Source: Thozetella sp. PMI_491 (taxonomy: Eukaryota > Ascomycota > Sordariomycetes > Chaetosphaeriales > Chaetosphaeriaceae). Taken from it: DNA of 64,000 bases. The stretch spans positions 434,001-498,000 of the forward strand of contig MU270055.1 in assembly GCA_021432635.1 (NCBI GenBank), given 5' to 3'. Position 1 is the stretch's first letter; each line of letters opens with the position of its first letter. Below, one piece after another: positions 46,701 to 58,031 of this stretch. The position numbers and the translations under genes are program-made. Below the pieces are notes generated by a model that saw only the letters and a program-made list of their open reading frames with translations, ran no database searches and was not told the origin of the DNA.

Positions 46701-48354
46701 GTTGCCCGACCTACCGCGGGGTGTGGAAGAGGGACAACTGGCGGAGGAGGGGAGGGAGGAAGAAGAAGGGAGGGGGAGGGATGTTCCGCAGGACGGCTTG
46801 GCTGGGCGTCCATGGTGCGTTGTAGATGGTGAGGCGCCAAGGATCTTGTCGGACTTGGTCGTAGAGCGTGGAGATGGAAAGAAACAGAACAAGACAGCAG
46901 AAACGCTTACCAGGGTGCCGCGCTACGCCAAGAGGAGATTTTTTCTTTCGTGGCCGATGAGCCACATGGTCGTAATCCTCGCGCGATGCGAAACTCGCGA
47001 TTCGTAGGCTTCCCCGGTAAGGCCCTCTCTCTGAGTTGTCTCTGTTTGCGCTTTTGTCAGCACCCGCTGACCGCCCTTGACACAAGGCTAACCTCTGTCC
47101 CCGGGCGCTGCCGAAGAGGAGTGAGTACCGGCGGGCTAGGGAAGATCTAGTACAACACTGTTCATGCAGTGCTGGGCCCAACGCGCTGACAAGAGTCCAG
47201 GTTAGTCGCTGCTGTGGGCACATGGGAGTAGACTCAGGAGCGGTTCGTCGAAAGAAGCCTCCCCCTTTCGGGAAAGGGGCTGCGTGTTTCTGTGCTAAAC
47301 CCGGTGCATCATTACAGGACCCGGTTCGAAGCGAACGGGAGAAGAAAAAAAAAAGGTCCAAAAAAAAGTTTTGGGCGACTATCGGGAAGGAGCTTTTTTT
47401 CTTCAGACCCCCCAACTGCCCCACTGCGTGTGCCGATGCCGTCATGACGCCTTCTAACAATGTTGTCGACTGACTCCTCGGGATCTGCCAGTCCCCACTT
47501 TGGCCCACCCAGGACCGCCAACATCCTTGCTATCCTGCATCTTGAAGGCCCAAGCTCCCCACAGGGTTTAGTATCCACACAGTGTTACTACACAGTGCGC
47601 TACATCCTTGGGCTGTAGCTACCTAGATAGTTACAACCACCCAGTCACTGTCGCGCCATTCGTCGTGTTAGTTGCGGTTTTCGCGCCGGAAGGCTCGGAT
47701 CAGGGCCTTTCGCAAGCTTGCTCTAACCTTCTCTACCTCGCCCTGGCGCTCCACAAACGGCCACATCGGGCTGGGTCCCCCCCCCCCCCCAGACCACATG
47801 GCTTGCCCCCGGCCACGGGCTGCTGAGTGAGGTGCAGGTGCAGATGCCACAGCAACCTCTCCAGGTACCTACGACAGCATACCGTACCGTGTATTCGTGC
47901 AGCTTCCACCGAGCTCATCCAAGCTCTTTCCGGGTGCGGCGAGAATGGCCCGACGTGGTCTGACTTAGAGGACCTGGAGCTATGTACCGTACCTCCGTCA
48001 TGGCCGCCTTGGCCGTGGTGCGGCCCTCGTGGTGCGGTCCTCGGCCTACGACAGAGAGCTTCTTGGGGCCTTGTCTTGGCCGACCCCATTACCAATCCCC
48101 TATGTCCGCTCCGACCGCATCACTCCTGCCGACTACAATAGTAAAGTGGTCGCCCGGCCCTTACCTCTGCGCCATGTCGCAAGAAGCCTCTCACCCTTCG
48201 CTCCCACCCGCCCCCTCTCTACTACCTCTCAGGTGTGCTCGGCCGAGCTAGCTACAAGCTCCCTAGAAGCTCCCTCTCTGTCTAAGGAGCTCTTCCACGC
48301 CAAACCCCAGTGGTTAAAGCTCTCCCTTCCCGCCCTAACAGCTGGCCGCCGCCC
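43800..48354. other. 4.5-kb intergenic region, no recognised gene
   Basis: Between the LACTB2-like gene and the Ytp1-like gene, both (+). Contains homopolymer A tracts (45346-45357, 47343-47352), a poly-C run (47779-47791) and several overlapping open frames, of which the longest (46711-47508, minus, 265 codons) is low-complexity and unconvincing. No tRNA or transposon recognised. Confidence 0.55.
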
Positions 48355-50487
48355 ATGCAGTCGACAGCTGCGACGTCCGCTCTCGCCACTCTCGCCAGCA
48401 TCGCGGCCCTGGGACTGGTCCCGGCCGCCCTTGCCCATGGCGACGAGCACGCAGAGATGGGCGCGCCATCACAGCCTCTGCCAGAGGACCAGTATGCGCC
48501 CACTTACTTCGCCCACCCCGACTACAGGGGCACGATCCTTGCCCACATCGCCTTGATGGTGGTAGCGTGGGTGCTTCTGCTCCCCGTCGGTAAGCCAGCT
48601 CGGAACCCCCTTTTGCTGCGTAGGCGCAAGGTGTAGGCAGCTAACGCGAGCTGCCTGAAGCTGTCATGCTGTCCCTGGCACGTTCGCGGTACACTCTAGT
48701 GTCGCAGTTCGTTTTCGCGGCAACGAACGGTGTTGGCGTGCTGCTGGGTGTCATCTACAATAAAAACACCCCGGATCTTTATCCTAACAACTCGCACTAC
48801 AAGCTCGGCTGGATCTTGACCTGGGTGATCGGCGCTCAGGTGCTCATCAGTCTTCTGAACACCGTGGCTGGGGCATTCAGTAACCCCAACGGCCAGCAGG
48901 GGCAGTCACACGAGCGCCAGTTTTTCATCCCCGTGTCGACCGAGGCAATGGAGGAGCACGATTCGCGCTACCCCAAGACGTTCCGCTTCTCAAACGACAG
49001 CGGCCAGGGCACGGAGCCGAATACGGAGTCGGTTCGCAGCCAATCCATGTCGTCCGGGTCCGCCTCGCCGCCCATTCCGCTTCGCGACGCCGACAAGGAG
49101 TACGTGGACGAGGATGATGACGACATTGAGGCCCATGTGCCAGCTCTGCCTCGCTCTGGCAAGATGCACCGGCTCGCCAAGATGATCTCGGCCAAGATCT
49201 CTACTAAGGCGTGGAAGGTTTTGCTGTTCGCATACAATTTTATCGACCGAACTATACTGATTCTCGGCTTCATTGCTCTCTGCACCGGTGTTATTGCGTA
49301 CGGTCGCTTCTTTGTAAGTATATACAAGCTCTGGGGTGGGTGGTGCCTATCAATCGTGCTAACAACTAGGTTAGGAGGGCCATCAGATCTTCAGTAAGCA
49401 TCTACCAGCCTAGTGCTGTGGCTGTAGATCGTGCTAACCACTCCACAAGCTGGACTCGCTCACTGGATAAAGGGCGGTATCTTCTTCTGGATGGGACTCT
49501 TGACTCTGGGACGTTGGGCCGGTAGCTTTGGCGATCTCGGATGGGTGAGTGCGCCTTCGAAGGGTGGCGCCGCTTAGCTTCTAGGCTAACTGAGGGACAC
49601 ACAGGCATGGAACATTCGCCCCAAGCAGCTGGGCCAGAAATGGGCCCCGTCCTCTGAATTCGTGGAAAGCGCTCTGATCTTCACTTATGGAATCACCAAC
49701 ATCTTCTTGGAACACCTCGGAGGTTCGAGCTCGGAATGGTCCGCTCAGGACCTTGAGCATCTGTCCATTACCGTGCTATTCATCGGTGGCGGATTGGTGA
49801 GCCCATCTCTAAAACCTAGCGGATGATCCGGTAGGAGATAGGTGGCTAACAGCAACAGTGCGGCATGCTGATCGAGTCTACGCGCGTCCGCGATCTGCTC
49901 AACATGACCGTTTCGGACGCCGCCCACATGTATCCCGAGCACGAGTATCCCGACGAGGAGCGCGAGCAGCTGCGACACCCTGAGGCTTATCGCTTCTCCA
50001 TGAACCCGATTCCCGCTCTGGTCATCTTGCTCCTAGGCATCATGATGAGCTCCCACACCCAAAGCGACATGACATCTAGCATGGTCCACAAGCAATGGGG
50101 CAACCTGCTGACGGGAGCATCGTTCGCCCGCGGCTTGACCTATGTGCTCATCTACCTGAAGCCGCCCAAGTCCATCTTCCCATCCCGCCCTCCCACGGAG
50201 CTCCTGACTTCGTTTGGTCTAATCTCGGGGGGCATCATTTTTATGATCAGCGTAAGTCTGGTGGACGTTCTCTCGCGGTAAGCTGGTCGGCCGTGCTAAT
50301 ATGAACGCAGAGCGGCGACACTGTTGACGGCATGATCCATTACGGCTTGGATGCCATGGTTATGTACACGGTAACAATGGGTTTCGTAGGTCTCTTAATG
50401 GCCTGGGAGCTGCTCGTCATCTCCCTCAAAGGCTGGGCCGTACGGAAAGAGTCGGGACGGCCCGCGGGCTCCTATCGGACCGCCTGA
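48355..50487 (+). CDS. Ytp1-like integral membrane protein
   Basis: Seven exons: 48355-48589, 48661-49313, 49375-49393 (19 nt), 49450-49544, 49605-49796, 49859-50251, 50311-50487; 587 residues. A signal peptide (ALATLASIAALGLVPAALAHGDEH) leads to a small lumenal part, then an N-terminal four-helix block (AHIALMVVAWVLLLPVA, LGWILTWVIGAQVLISLLNTV). A long acidic cytosolic loop (DEDDDDIEAHVP) links it to a C-terminal block of about eight helices. This is the fungal YTP1/DUF2427 layout. Function is unknown; weak likeness to respiratory proteins has been claimed for yeast Ytp1. The 19-nt exon (EGHQIF plus one base) is needed to link GRFF to TGLAHWIKGGIFFW. Its acceptor (49374) was chosen for frame. 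Confidence 0.9.
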
Positions 50488-50721
50488 GATTTCCTCTGGC
50501 AGCACAACACGGTTAGATTTAACGCCGCTCAACACGCGGCAAAGCGCTACTGCATCATCTGGCGGCTGGCGCACTTCGGCGTGGGTTTCGCCACTATACC
50601 CATACCCCTTGCATGCTTATGATACCTGCGGCCGGTTGGCTTCGTTTCACTTCTTGTCGACATGAGATACCCCTTTTTTTCTACCCGGTTTGGAAGTTTC
50701 CTAGCTCGCAGTGGACCAATT

Positions 50722-50778
50722 GGTTCCTTGTGGCCCAGTTTGGTCCTTGTGGCTCAATTGGCTCACAGCGACCCAGTT
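50722..50778. repeat. Degenerate ~20-bp tandem repeat related to that at 29.8 kb
   Basis: Units GGTTCCTTGTGGCCCAGTTT, GGTCCTTGTGGCTCAATT and GGCTCACAGCGACCCAGTT follow one another. Rotated by half a unit, they match the 29778-29837 repeat (GGCTCCTTGTTGGCCCATTT). Confidence 0.7.
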
Positions 50779-51007
50779 GGTCTCAGGGCGACAGGCTACG
50801 TGGGGATGGATGGTTGGACAACGGAGGTGAAAGGAGAAGGAGGCTTATTGAGTAGATCGGCTCGACCTCGGTTCAATCAGAGGAACACTAATTACATACT
50901 ACACTGCCTAGTCAATTCACAGCCTGCTTGTCAAGCAAATACGCTAGTATAGATGCCAAGGAGGCTCACGCACAATGACGTACGTACTGTGGAGGTTGCT
51001 AGCTACC

Positions 51008-51620
51008 TTAGAGCGACGGTATGCAACGGTATGAACTTTGATCACCATCGGGAACATGACGACTGAACAAGGCAGCCACAACTTCACAGACTAACTCTAT
51101 ATCCTTCAAGACGCTGAGAACCTCAATCAGTGTTTCTTTGACAGCTGCTGCAAGTGCATTTAGCAGCGACCTCGTCCACTTCCGGCAGGTCGTCAAGTTC
51201 AGCTGCCATGCGGAAGGCAGTATCGGTAATCTCGGGTGCGTAGTCGGGTAGGGCCTCGAGGTCTTGTCCTCTATGCGTTTTCTTCTTGTAGTAGGACGAT
51301 GTCACCCTCAGGTTGATTGGAACAACCGAAAACGCTTTGTCCACGCCTTTGGCACCGTCATATTAAGAGGTACGCACTCCCATTACGCCCAGTCGTCTTA
51401 CGCCTCTCATGGGCGCGTAGACGGTGAGCAGAGTTTCCCTCGGGGGCCCAGTGCGCGAAGGCGTTCCGGAGGGACTTGGTCATGTTGGTCTCATCATTGC
51501 TCAAAGCGCGACGACAATGCCCATGTAGTCCGCGCCGTCAAGGCTGTTGCGCACGTCGGCCTCCATGGAACAATGCTTCTCTTCAAACCGGCGGTATGCC
51601 TTAGTCTTGGAGGCCACATT
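51008..51620 (-). pseudogene. Possible decayed protein gene, family unknown
   Basis: On the minus strand protein-like segments sit in different frames: KTKAYRRFEEKHCSMEADV, then ADYMGIVVAL before a stop, SNDETNMTKSLRNAFAHWAP in the next frame, AFSVVPINLRVTSSYYKKK after further stops, and LLNALAAAVKETLIEVLSVL after another shift. Composition and helical periodicity look like one protein broken by several frameshifts. I do not recognise the family. It could also be chance. Confidence 0.3.
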
Positions 51621-52519
51621 TTGCTTGTGGCTGTCTGCTCAGTCTTGGACTGACGCTACTGGGCGGACTCGCCTTTCCTGGTAATTCTTCCCGAAACTGT
51701 CTTTTCTCTAGTGGCTGTTCTCTAGGTCATGGTGGTTTGCTTCCACTGAAAATGTCCATTTCCCCTCTCATATACCGAAGGGTTTTGGGACGACAGGCAC
51801 ACGTATTTTTGATTACCTTTTCGAACAACCCCGTACTATCGACACCCTGAGAACGTTGAAGCGGAGTTGCGAGCAGGCCAGACACAAACGACAATAGTCA
51901 AGCTTTGAGAACCTGTAACATGGGTGGGTTCTTCCTACTGAAACCTAGCGGAGGTGTTCGATTCAACCACCAAGCTCTTTCCCAAGGTGTGGTGTGTAGA
52001 TTTCAAATTTGGTGTGTTTGGTGCCGCCTCTGACAGCGAGCTATTTCGGTTTCCCGAGCCTGGCAGTTTAGCCTCATGGTTAACGGGAAAGGAGCGTTAA
52101 GTACGGTTAGCTGAAACATATATTTACACACACCTGTAGCTAAATTGCCATGAGAAGGATCTAATGGACTCTTTAAACCCTTCGATCAAGCATAGGGCCA
52201 AGCACAGTAGTTTAGCCACGGAACCACAAATACTACGAGAAGGGAACTCTAGGGCTACTGGTCACGGCTACGGGGAATAAAGGGCAAACTCGAGCCTCTC
52301 CCCCTTCCTTTACCCACCTAGCTGGCTACTCTGATTGTGCTTTAAGCGCAACACAGCAGCGTTGTAGACCAAACACATCCTACGCGATGAACACTTGGTA
52401 AGTGTGAGACCAACATCGCGATGAGCGCTCTGATATTGGTCGTCTTGGCTTGAGTCATGTTATATATCTGTTTTCTTTTTCTTATTTAGCTATGAATCCA
52501 CGGGTCTCTGTACCCGGGT

Positions 52520-54565
52520 CTAGTCATCCGGGTAGGACTCCTTGATATTAGACACGAATGTGCATGTCTCTCTGTCAAACCGCTTAAAGAACTTGCCGGC
52601 TTGGTGGCGGAGAGAAGCCGGCACTGCGTCGGGGTCGGTAATGATCTCAATATTCTCCTGGGAGACACGCAGCCGGGCCATGCCAACTCTGCTAGAAACC
52701 AATAACACGAGTCAAAATTACTGCTGAGCGTATCAGGGGAAAGGCGTGTGGGGGTTACTCACAGGCATGTATAGTAGATCTTGGCCGACCGGGGGGGGAC
52801 GTCCCCTATCATGTTGGCCTCGATTTCGGCCTCCCGCTCCTCTTCGTCCTCGGCGGCGTTCAGATAATGCGGCGTGGGCAGCTCCGAGATACCCACGGCC
52901 CAGCCATTGATGACACCAATGTATAGGTACCGTCGGTGGCGGAACACTTGTCCAATCTTGAACAGTACCCGGTCCCGGGTCATGGGCGTCTGCCGCGCGT
53001 TGACCGCCGGCACGCGGTGGTCCGACTCGTAGATCATGTTGAGGACCTCGCGCACGTTGTCCCACCGCTCCGTCTGGTGGTGCTGCGGTAGCAGGTGCAG
53101 GGACGAATCGAAGAGCGGCAACAGATACTTCTCGACTATCCAGGCGTCTTCGTTCCACGACAGGGTGAACTCTTTGAGGAAGACCTCGAGACTCTCGTCC
53201 CAGTGACGGCTCGAGGGGTGCAGCATCAGTAGTTCGGCCCACATGGCTGCATAGGCAGCCGACTTGAGGTTCAGTTCCTTGTGGCCCGCGCGCAGCCTCA
53301 TGAGCTCGTCGTCTGACTCATCATCTTCAGCGAGGCTCTGCGAGCGGCTGCAAGTCGCCTTGATGTTACGTGCCGTCCGCTGGACAATCACGGGTACGGG
53401 GCTCGGCCGCAAGAACACGTCGACCCCGAGGGTCCAGCCAAACTCGACCAGGGTCCTCCGCAGCATGTCATGAGTGATCTCCTCGCTGCTCCCGTAAGGA
53501 TCCAGATACATGGCCTTCAGTTCCGCATTCGGGTCTGGTTCCTCGGCGCCATCTAGAGTCTCTCCAGGAGCGGCGTATACGCCAGCGTGCACATGACTGG
53601 GGAAGCAGCAGCAGAAGCTCGTCATACCCAGGCGCTCCGCCAAGCAGGAGAAGATGGCGCTAGAGATGATGGGGAGCGATGGGTGCTCCTTATCAGAGAG
53701 GGCATGGCCTATGAGGCAGTTTCTGAGGTTCCGGTAGTTGTCGGGGTGGTCTATGCCCGTGAGATTGTTGATTCGCAGCCATCGGACTAGCATTAGAGCT
53801 TTATCACGCGTGGACAGGTCTTCGAAACCGGGGGAGTGCTCGCGAAGGAACTGCTCAGAGAGCGCATCCAGAGTGGCAGTCACCTGGGCTCGTTCAGTCT
53901 AGAAGCTTGCAGCGGGACACGGAGCCACTCACATAGTCAAGATCCTGCACCTGGTCGTGGAGCAGGAACATGTCAAAGGCGCCCAAGGCACGGTCCAGAC
54001 CCCGACTGCTCACTGGTGAGCCTTGGTATGCTGCCCAAGTTTCGACGGCGATGCCTCTGTGAATACTATCCAAGGCCGAATTACCAAAGTATCTGACACA
54101 TAAATCAGCGAGGGCAGCGGAGAGAATGCAGGGAGTTTCGAACCTTCTGGACAAGACATCCTCTGCCTGGTCGTCCGTATGGCACTGGTCTAGGAGAAAG
54201 TCTTTGGCATCGTATCCTTTCAAGCATAGCTGCTTGAACCTCCCTAGCTGGCCGGCCTTGGTCGCCAGAATGTCGTCAAAGAGCCCGGCCACCTGTGCCT
54301 GCGTCCGGCGTCGGAGGATCCAGAGTGCCTTCCAGTCCACCGAGGAGGCGCGGAGCAGGAGCTTTTCCCTAAACGCATGGGCCGGGTCCCAGTACCGCCA
54401 AGTGATGCAGCAGTAGTACCTCCAGAGAAGGGGTTCGTTGGCGACGAGGTGGAAGCGGCGCGAGAGCCTCGGAACGGCGGATAGGTTGTCTTCGGGCGGC
54501 AAGAAGCGGAGGATGACGCGAATGATGTCCTCGGGGAAAACGCTTAAGGAAAAGGAAGAAGCCAT
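52520..54565 (-). CDS. F-box protein with transglutaminase-like and YccV domains (FBXO21-like)
   Basis: Exons 54144-54565, 53933-54092, 52763-53883 and 52520-52691; 624 residues. N-terminal F-box (FPEDIIRVILRFLPPEDNLSAVPRLSRRFHLVANEPLLWR) is the Skp1-binding part of an SCF ubiquitin ligase. The middle region is SirB1/transglutaminase-like (LMLVRWLRINNLTGI, LPIISSAIFSCLAERLG, HVHAGV). The C-terminus carries the YccV-like domain: KIGQVFRHRRYLYIGVINGW and RHQAGKFFKRFDRETCTFV. This order is that of animal FBXO21. The first intron, 54093-54143, is 51 nt with no in-frame stop, so its retention would add 17 residues. The last acceptor may be 52692 or three bases further, changing one residue. Substrate unknown. 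Confidence 0.88.
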
Positions 54566-55339
54566 CACTGACTATGGAGGCGGGCGCGGAGGCCGGCCTT
54601 GGTGGGCTGCCCGGGGCCAGTTCCGGGAGATTGTCCCAAGCTTCAAGCCAGAACGGGCGGCGAGCTATAAATGTGACCTCCCTTTTGAATCAGCTGGAAT
54701 ATGCACTGCTCAAGAGGTCCTTTTGCCTTCTCGCTCTGTTAGTCGAGTCTCTTTATGGAACCTCAATCAAGCTTGTATGCGGAGCTGCTGCAGCGAGGAA
54801 GGGGCCGATGTTACATGCATGTCAAAAGAAAAGAACATCAAGCCCCATCCGCTCTTGTGCGATTCCGCGTCAAGTGTTTTGGAGCCGAAGGGGACGGACG
54901 GGCCCCGCATGGCGTTGAGGATGGGTGGGATGTGGGGATTCGCCGCTAGTGGGGGAGGGGCACCGAATACCGAGTACCGGTAAGCCCAGCTCCATCTGCC
55001 GGCCTAGTCGATGGGACATCACGGCGAGACAAAATGAACACAGACCTCGGGTATCATGCTATCGATTTATGAGCGAAGTTATTCCTAGCTCCGGACCTCT
55101 TGCACGTCCAGCTCCTGGTCGCAACCAAATATACACAACCCGCCTGTGGAATCGGATGCGTGCCGCACGCCTCCTCTACAGCCAAACTCCCTTCAGATAG
55201 CAGCGCAAGCGGAGATCTAGTAGCCACCATACTGCCGGCATGCCAAAGCCATGAACAAGGACAGGCGTTCCGCCGAATCATAGCCCAGAGTCATCCGGAA
55301 TCATGTCTTATCCACGCTGAAGAAAGAAAGGGGCGGGCT
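54566..55339. other. Intergenic region upstream of the F-box gene
   Basis: 774 bp between two minus-strand genes: promoter of the F-box gene and 3' flank of phosphatidylserine synthase. Nothing else recognised. Confidence 0.5.
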
Positions 55340-56315
55340 TTACGGCTTCGGGATGTGAATCGTCTTGCTGGTCATCAAGCACCCATGCAACACGAACAGC
55401 CCCACGATGGGATGCACTTCGAAGCTGGTACCTGCGAACCAGAGGCCGCCGGGGAGCCCGTCGTGGATCCAGCCCTGGCCGATCCACCAGGCCATCAACG
55501 CATCCAAGCCGAGAGAGGTTGGAATCGGCGTACCCTCGAAATACTTGGCCTTTCCGGTGGCATCCTTGGGTACGGAGGTCACCGTCACGTTGAAGCGCGC
55601 AAGCCGTGTGAGGCCGCAAAGGACGAAGAAAGCAAGTCCGACATGGTCGGCGGCGGTCCGGAGACCAATCGAGAAGGCGACGACGGCGGGGGCAACGCCG
55701 AAGGAGATCTGCAAATGTACAAGACACGGGTCAGCATATCTCCATCTTCAAAGCTTGCGAGAGCCAGGCGCCCGCGCCCGCCTGCGGGTAGCCTACCAGG
55801 TCCGCCAGTGAGTCGAGCTCCTGCCCCATCATGCTGGACTTTTTCCTCCACCTAGCTACCTTGCCGTCCATAAAGTCGAAGAACAGGGCAAATGGGAGGA
55901 AACCCAGCGCCAGATATGCAGTTCCAGTCTCTTTTGGGTCGCCGAGGCAGTACCGCATCGAAGTGAAGATGGACATTACGCCGCAGAAGCCTAGAAGGGG
56001 GGGAGAGGGGGCCCAAACATTAGCCTTGACGCCGGGGGAAGGTCGCTGACGGGAGGATTCGAGCGGAGGAGCCTTTTCTAACCATTCAGTTCCGTGATTA
56101 GGTCCGCCAGATGCAGCGCGCGAATCAACGAGAAGTGCCCGGTTTCGGAGGAGAGCAGGGTCTTCTGCTTGTCGTGGGCCAAGGAAGCTTGACGAACGGT
56201 CAGTAGGAAGCCTAGGACAGGGCGACATGGCCTGTATCGTACCGCGCTGGTCCATATCGGAAGGAGTGTCTTTGGCGGGGCCACCGTTCGTGGAAACGCT
56301 GGTTCGTTTCGACAT
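55340..56315 (-). CDS. CHO1: CDP-diacylglycerol-serine O-phosphatidyltransferase
   Basis: Exons 56243-56315, 56083-56187, 55797-55990 and 55340-55708; 246 residues. The enzyme makes phosphatidylserine from CDP-diacylglycerol and serine in the ER membrane. The CDP-alcohol phosphotransferase signature is exact: Asp101-Gly102-x2-Ala105-Arg106-x8-Gly115-x3-Asp119-x3-Asp123. Further family marks are [46 protein letters not shown] and [15 protein letters not shown]. The number of membrane helices (about six) fits. All intron phases agree. Compared with other fungal Pss proteins it has a short N-terminal cytosolic tail (about 40 residues), so an upstream exon is possible but not seen. Confidence 0.93.
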
Positions 56316-58031
56316 TTGCGCAGGCTGTCTCTGGATTTATTTCGTCCCCTCTTGCTCTGCCGCAAGTTCACTTTCTGCCGAGCGAAATCCGGAGGACTTA
56401 GGCTCCTACCGGTCGAGACGATCTCGTAAAATTAAGAATGAAGGAGGGCTGCGGAAGAAACTAGAGAAGTCCTCGGCGTGAATTTATGGTACGGTAAGGC
56501 CTGAAGCAGAGTTGAGGTGGTGGTGGTGCGCAGCGGCAGAGTCAAGAGTGTGCGGCGGTGGGGGACTTAAGAACGGCAATTGAGAACCAAATGTCTGAGA
56601 AGTGATGCCGTCATTTTCCACGACCCTGCTGCTCCGAGCTCTGGTGGCGCGGCGAAAATTCGGCAGAGAGGGGCAGCTGCCACATGCCTAGCCGCCACAG
56701 ACGCGCCAGCAGCTGGCAGCTGGGACAGACCTAAGCTTGTTTTGAACTCTACCTGCCAAGAGAGAGTGACGGTATCGCTCTTGCTCAAGCACAAGCCGAC
56801 CAACCACCCATCCATTGCTCACGAGATTCGGCGTTTTATACACCGAAGTGGTGTTGCAGTTCGGGGCTAGCTCCACTTTGCTGCCATTGCGCCATCATCC
56901 AAGTGTCGAACTCAAAATCAACGTTGCTGTTCTGTAAATCTTTGCCGAGTGAGTGTAGGTCAAGCCCAGTGGCGCCGGACACTGGAGCGGGTTTTGATAT
57001 GCTTTCATCGCCCCCCAATCGAGGCGGTTGAACACCAGTTGGATCGCTCGGTCGGCGCTGCTGAGCGGCTTGGAGCCTTCATCAGACCCGACAACCCCTT
57101 GCATACGGTCTCGCGAGCATCTGCTCGCCTGGTATGCAGCCATGGCTGTCGTTCACGAACCCGGCGAGGCGAACCAAGTCATGGCCCCGAGACGCTGCAT
57201 CTCCCTTGCTACTCGAGATAGCCTCGGGGGTTAGCCAGGGTCGCCGTCCTCGGAATCGGGTGTACTGCCACGAAGTTGCCTATCTGAGCTCCCATGTCCC
57301 CTCGATATAGTTTCTCTCAAGTTGATGACCGTGCTGCTAGCCATTAGGTTTGTAGTGTAGAAACCCTTTTTCAGAAAGGCATGTTGCCGTCTGGCTGGGC
57401 TGCATAGTCCTCGGCGATGAAGTTAGAGCCCGAGCGAGGGCTAGCCACAATGTGGGCCGCATTGTAAGCGCAGACTGCGAAAATCCATGAGGCCATCTTC
57501 AAAACCTTGTTGATTTACATCCTCGATAATCTGGACGATGGACTCCGCGTGCTCAAGACAAAGGCTGGCGGCATTTGCGATGCATTCGGGGTCTACGGCC
57601 TGTAATACCACATCTGCCCCATCCTTGTAGCCACGCAGAAACAGGCAAGCAACCTTCGGCGGAAGGTCTCGACCAGACTGGTCAGCTGAGGGGCCGGCTC
57701 GTCCGTCAGCAATACTTGTCGGCCCAGCCACCACTTACCTGAAATGGTACGAAAACCTAGTTTCTGAGGCCCATGGAGCTACCCCGGGGGAAAGCGGAAC
57801 CATGCGGCAGACTTGGCAGCACTTGCTCCAGGCGCTCTAAGTTGTTTCTTATAGACGTCGCTAGGGGCTGAGTTTAGTCTTGCTTCCAAGCCCTTCGGTT
57901 GATAATATACTGCCCTGGCCATTGTCGTCCTCCTTTCCCATACCGGCTCTTTCCTCCAGGTGTTACCCTTTTTCACTTCGCCCTATCCAAACTGCCCTAG
58001 AACTCTTCTAAGGTACGTCCTTGACTTAACT
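56316..58031. other. Intergenic region with possible gene relics
   Basis: 1.7 kb between divergent genes. Minus-strand frames at 56836-57143 and 57441-57734 have protein-like composition but no recognised domain and no full gene model. Confidence 0.45.
56836..57143 (-). pseudogene. Possible 3' remnant of a protein gene
   Basis: One frame reads GSDEGSKPLSSADRAIQLVF and NRLDWG, and after a run of six G near 57010 the next frame continues GDESISKPAPVSGATGLDLH, then DFEFDTWMMAQWQQ and a stop. The two halves look like one protein broken by a single-base change in the G run. A sequencing error in the homopolymer would explain it equally well. Family unknown. Confidence 0.3.

Larger units (their letters stand above)
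50488..52519. other. Intergenic region with repeat and gene relic
   Basis: 2 kb between convergent genes. Contains the minisatellite relative at 50722-50778 and a possible decayed gene at 51008-51620. From 51.7 to 52.5 kb the sequence is AT-rich and without recognisable content. Confidence 0.5.

Noticed and set aside
46711..47508. 265-codon minus-strand open frame
   Set aside because: Low-complexity composition (runs of F, K, P, R from homopolymer tracts), no domain, no splice context; several overlapping frames on both strands are similarly open.
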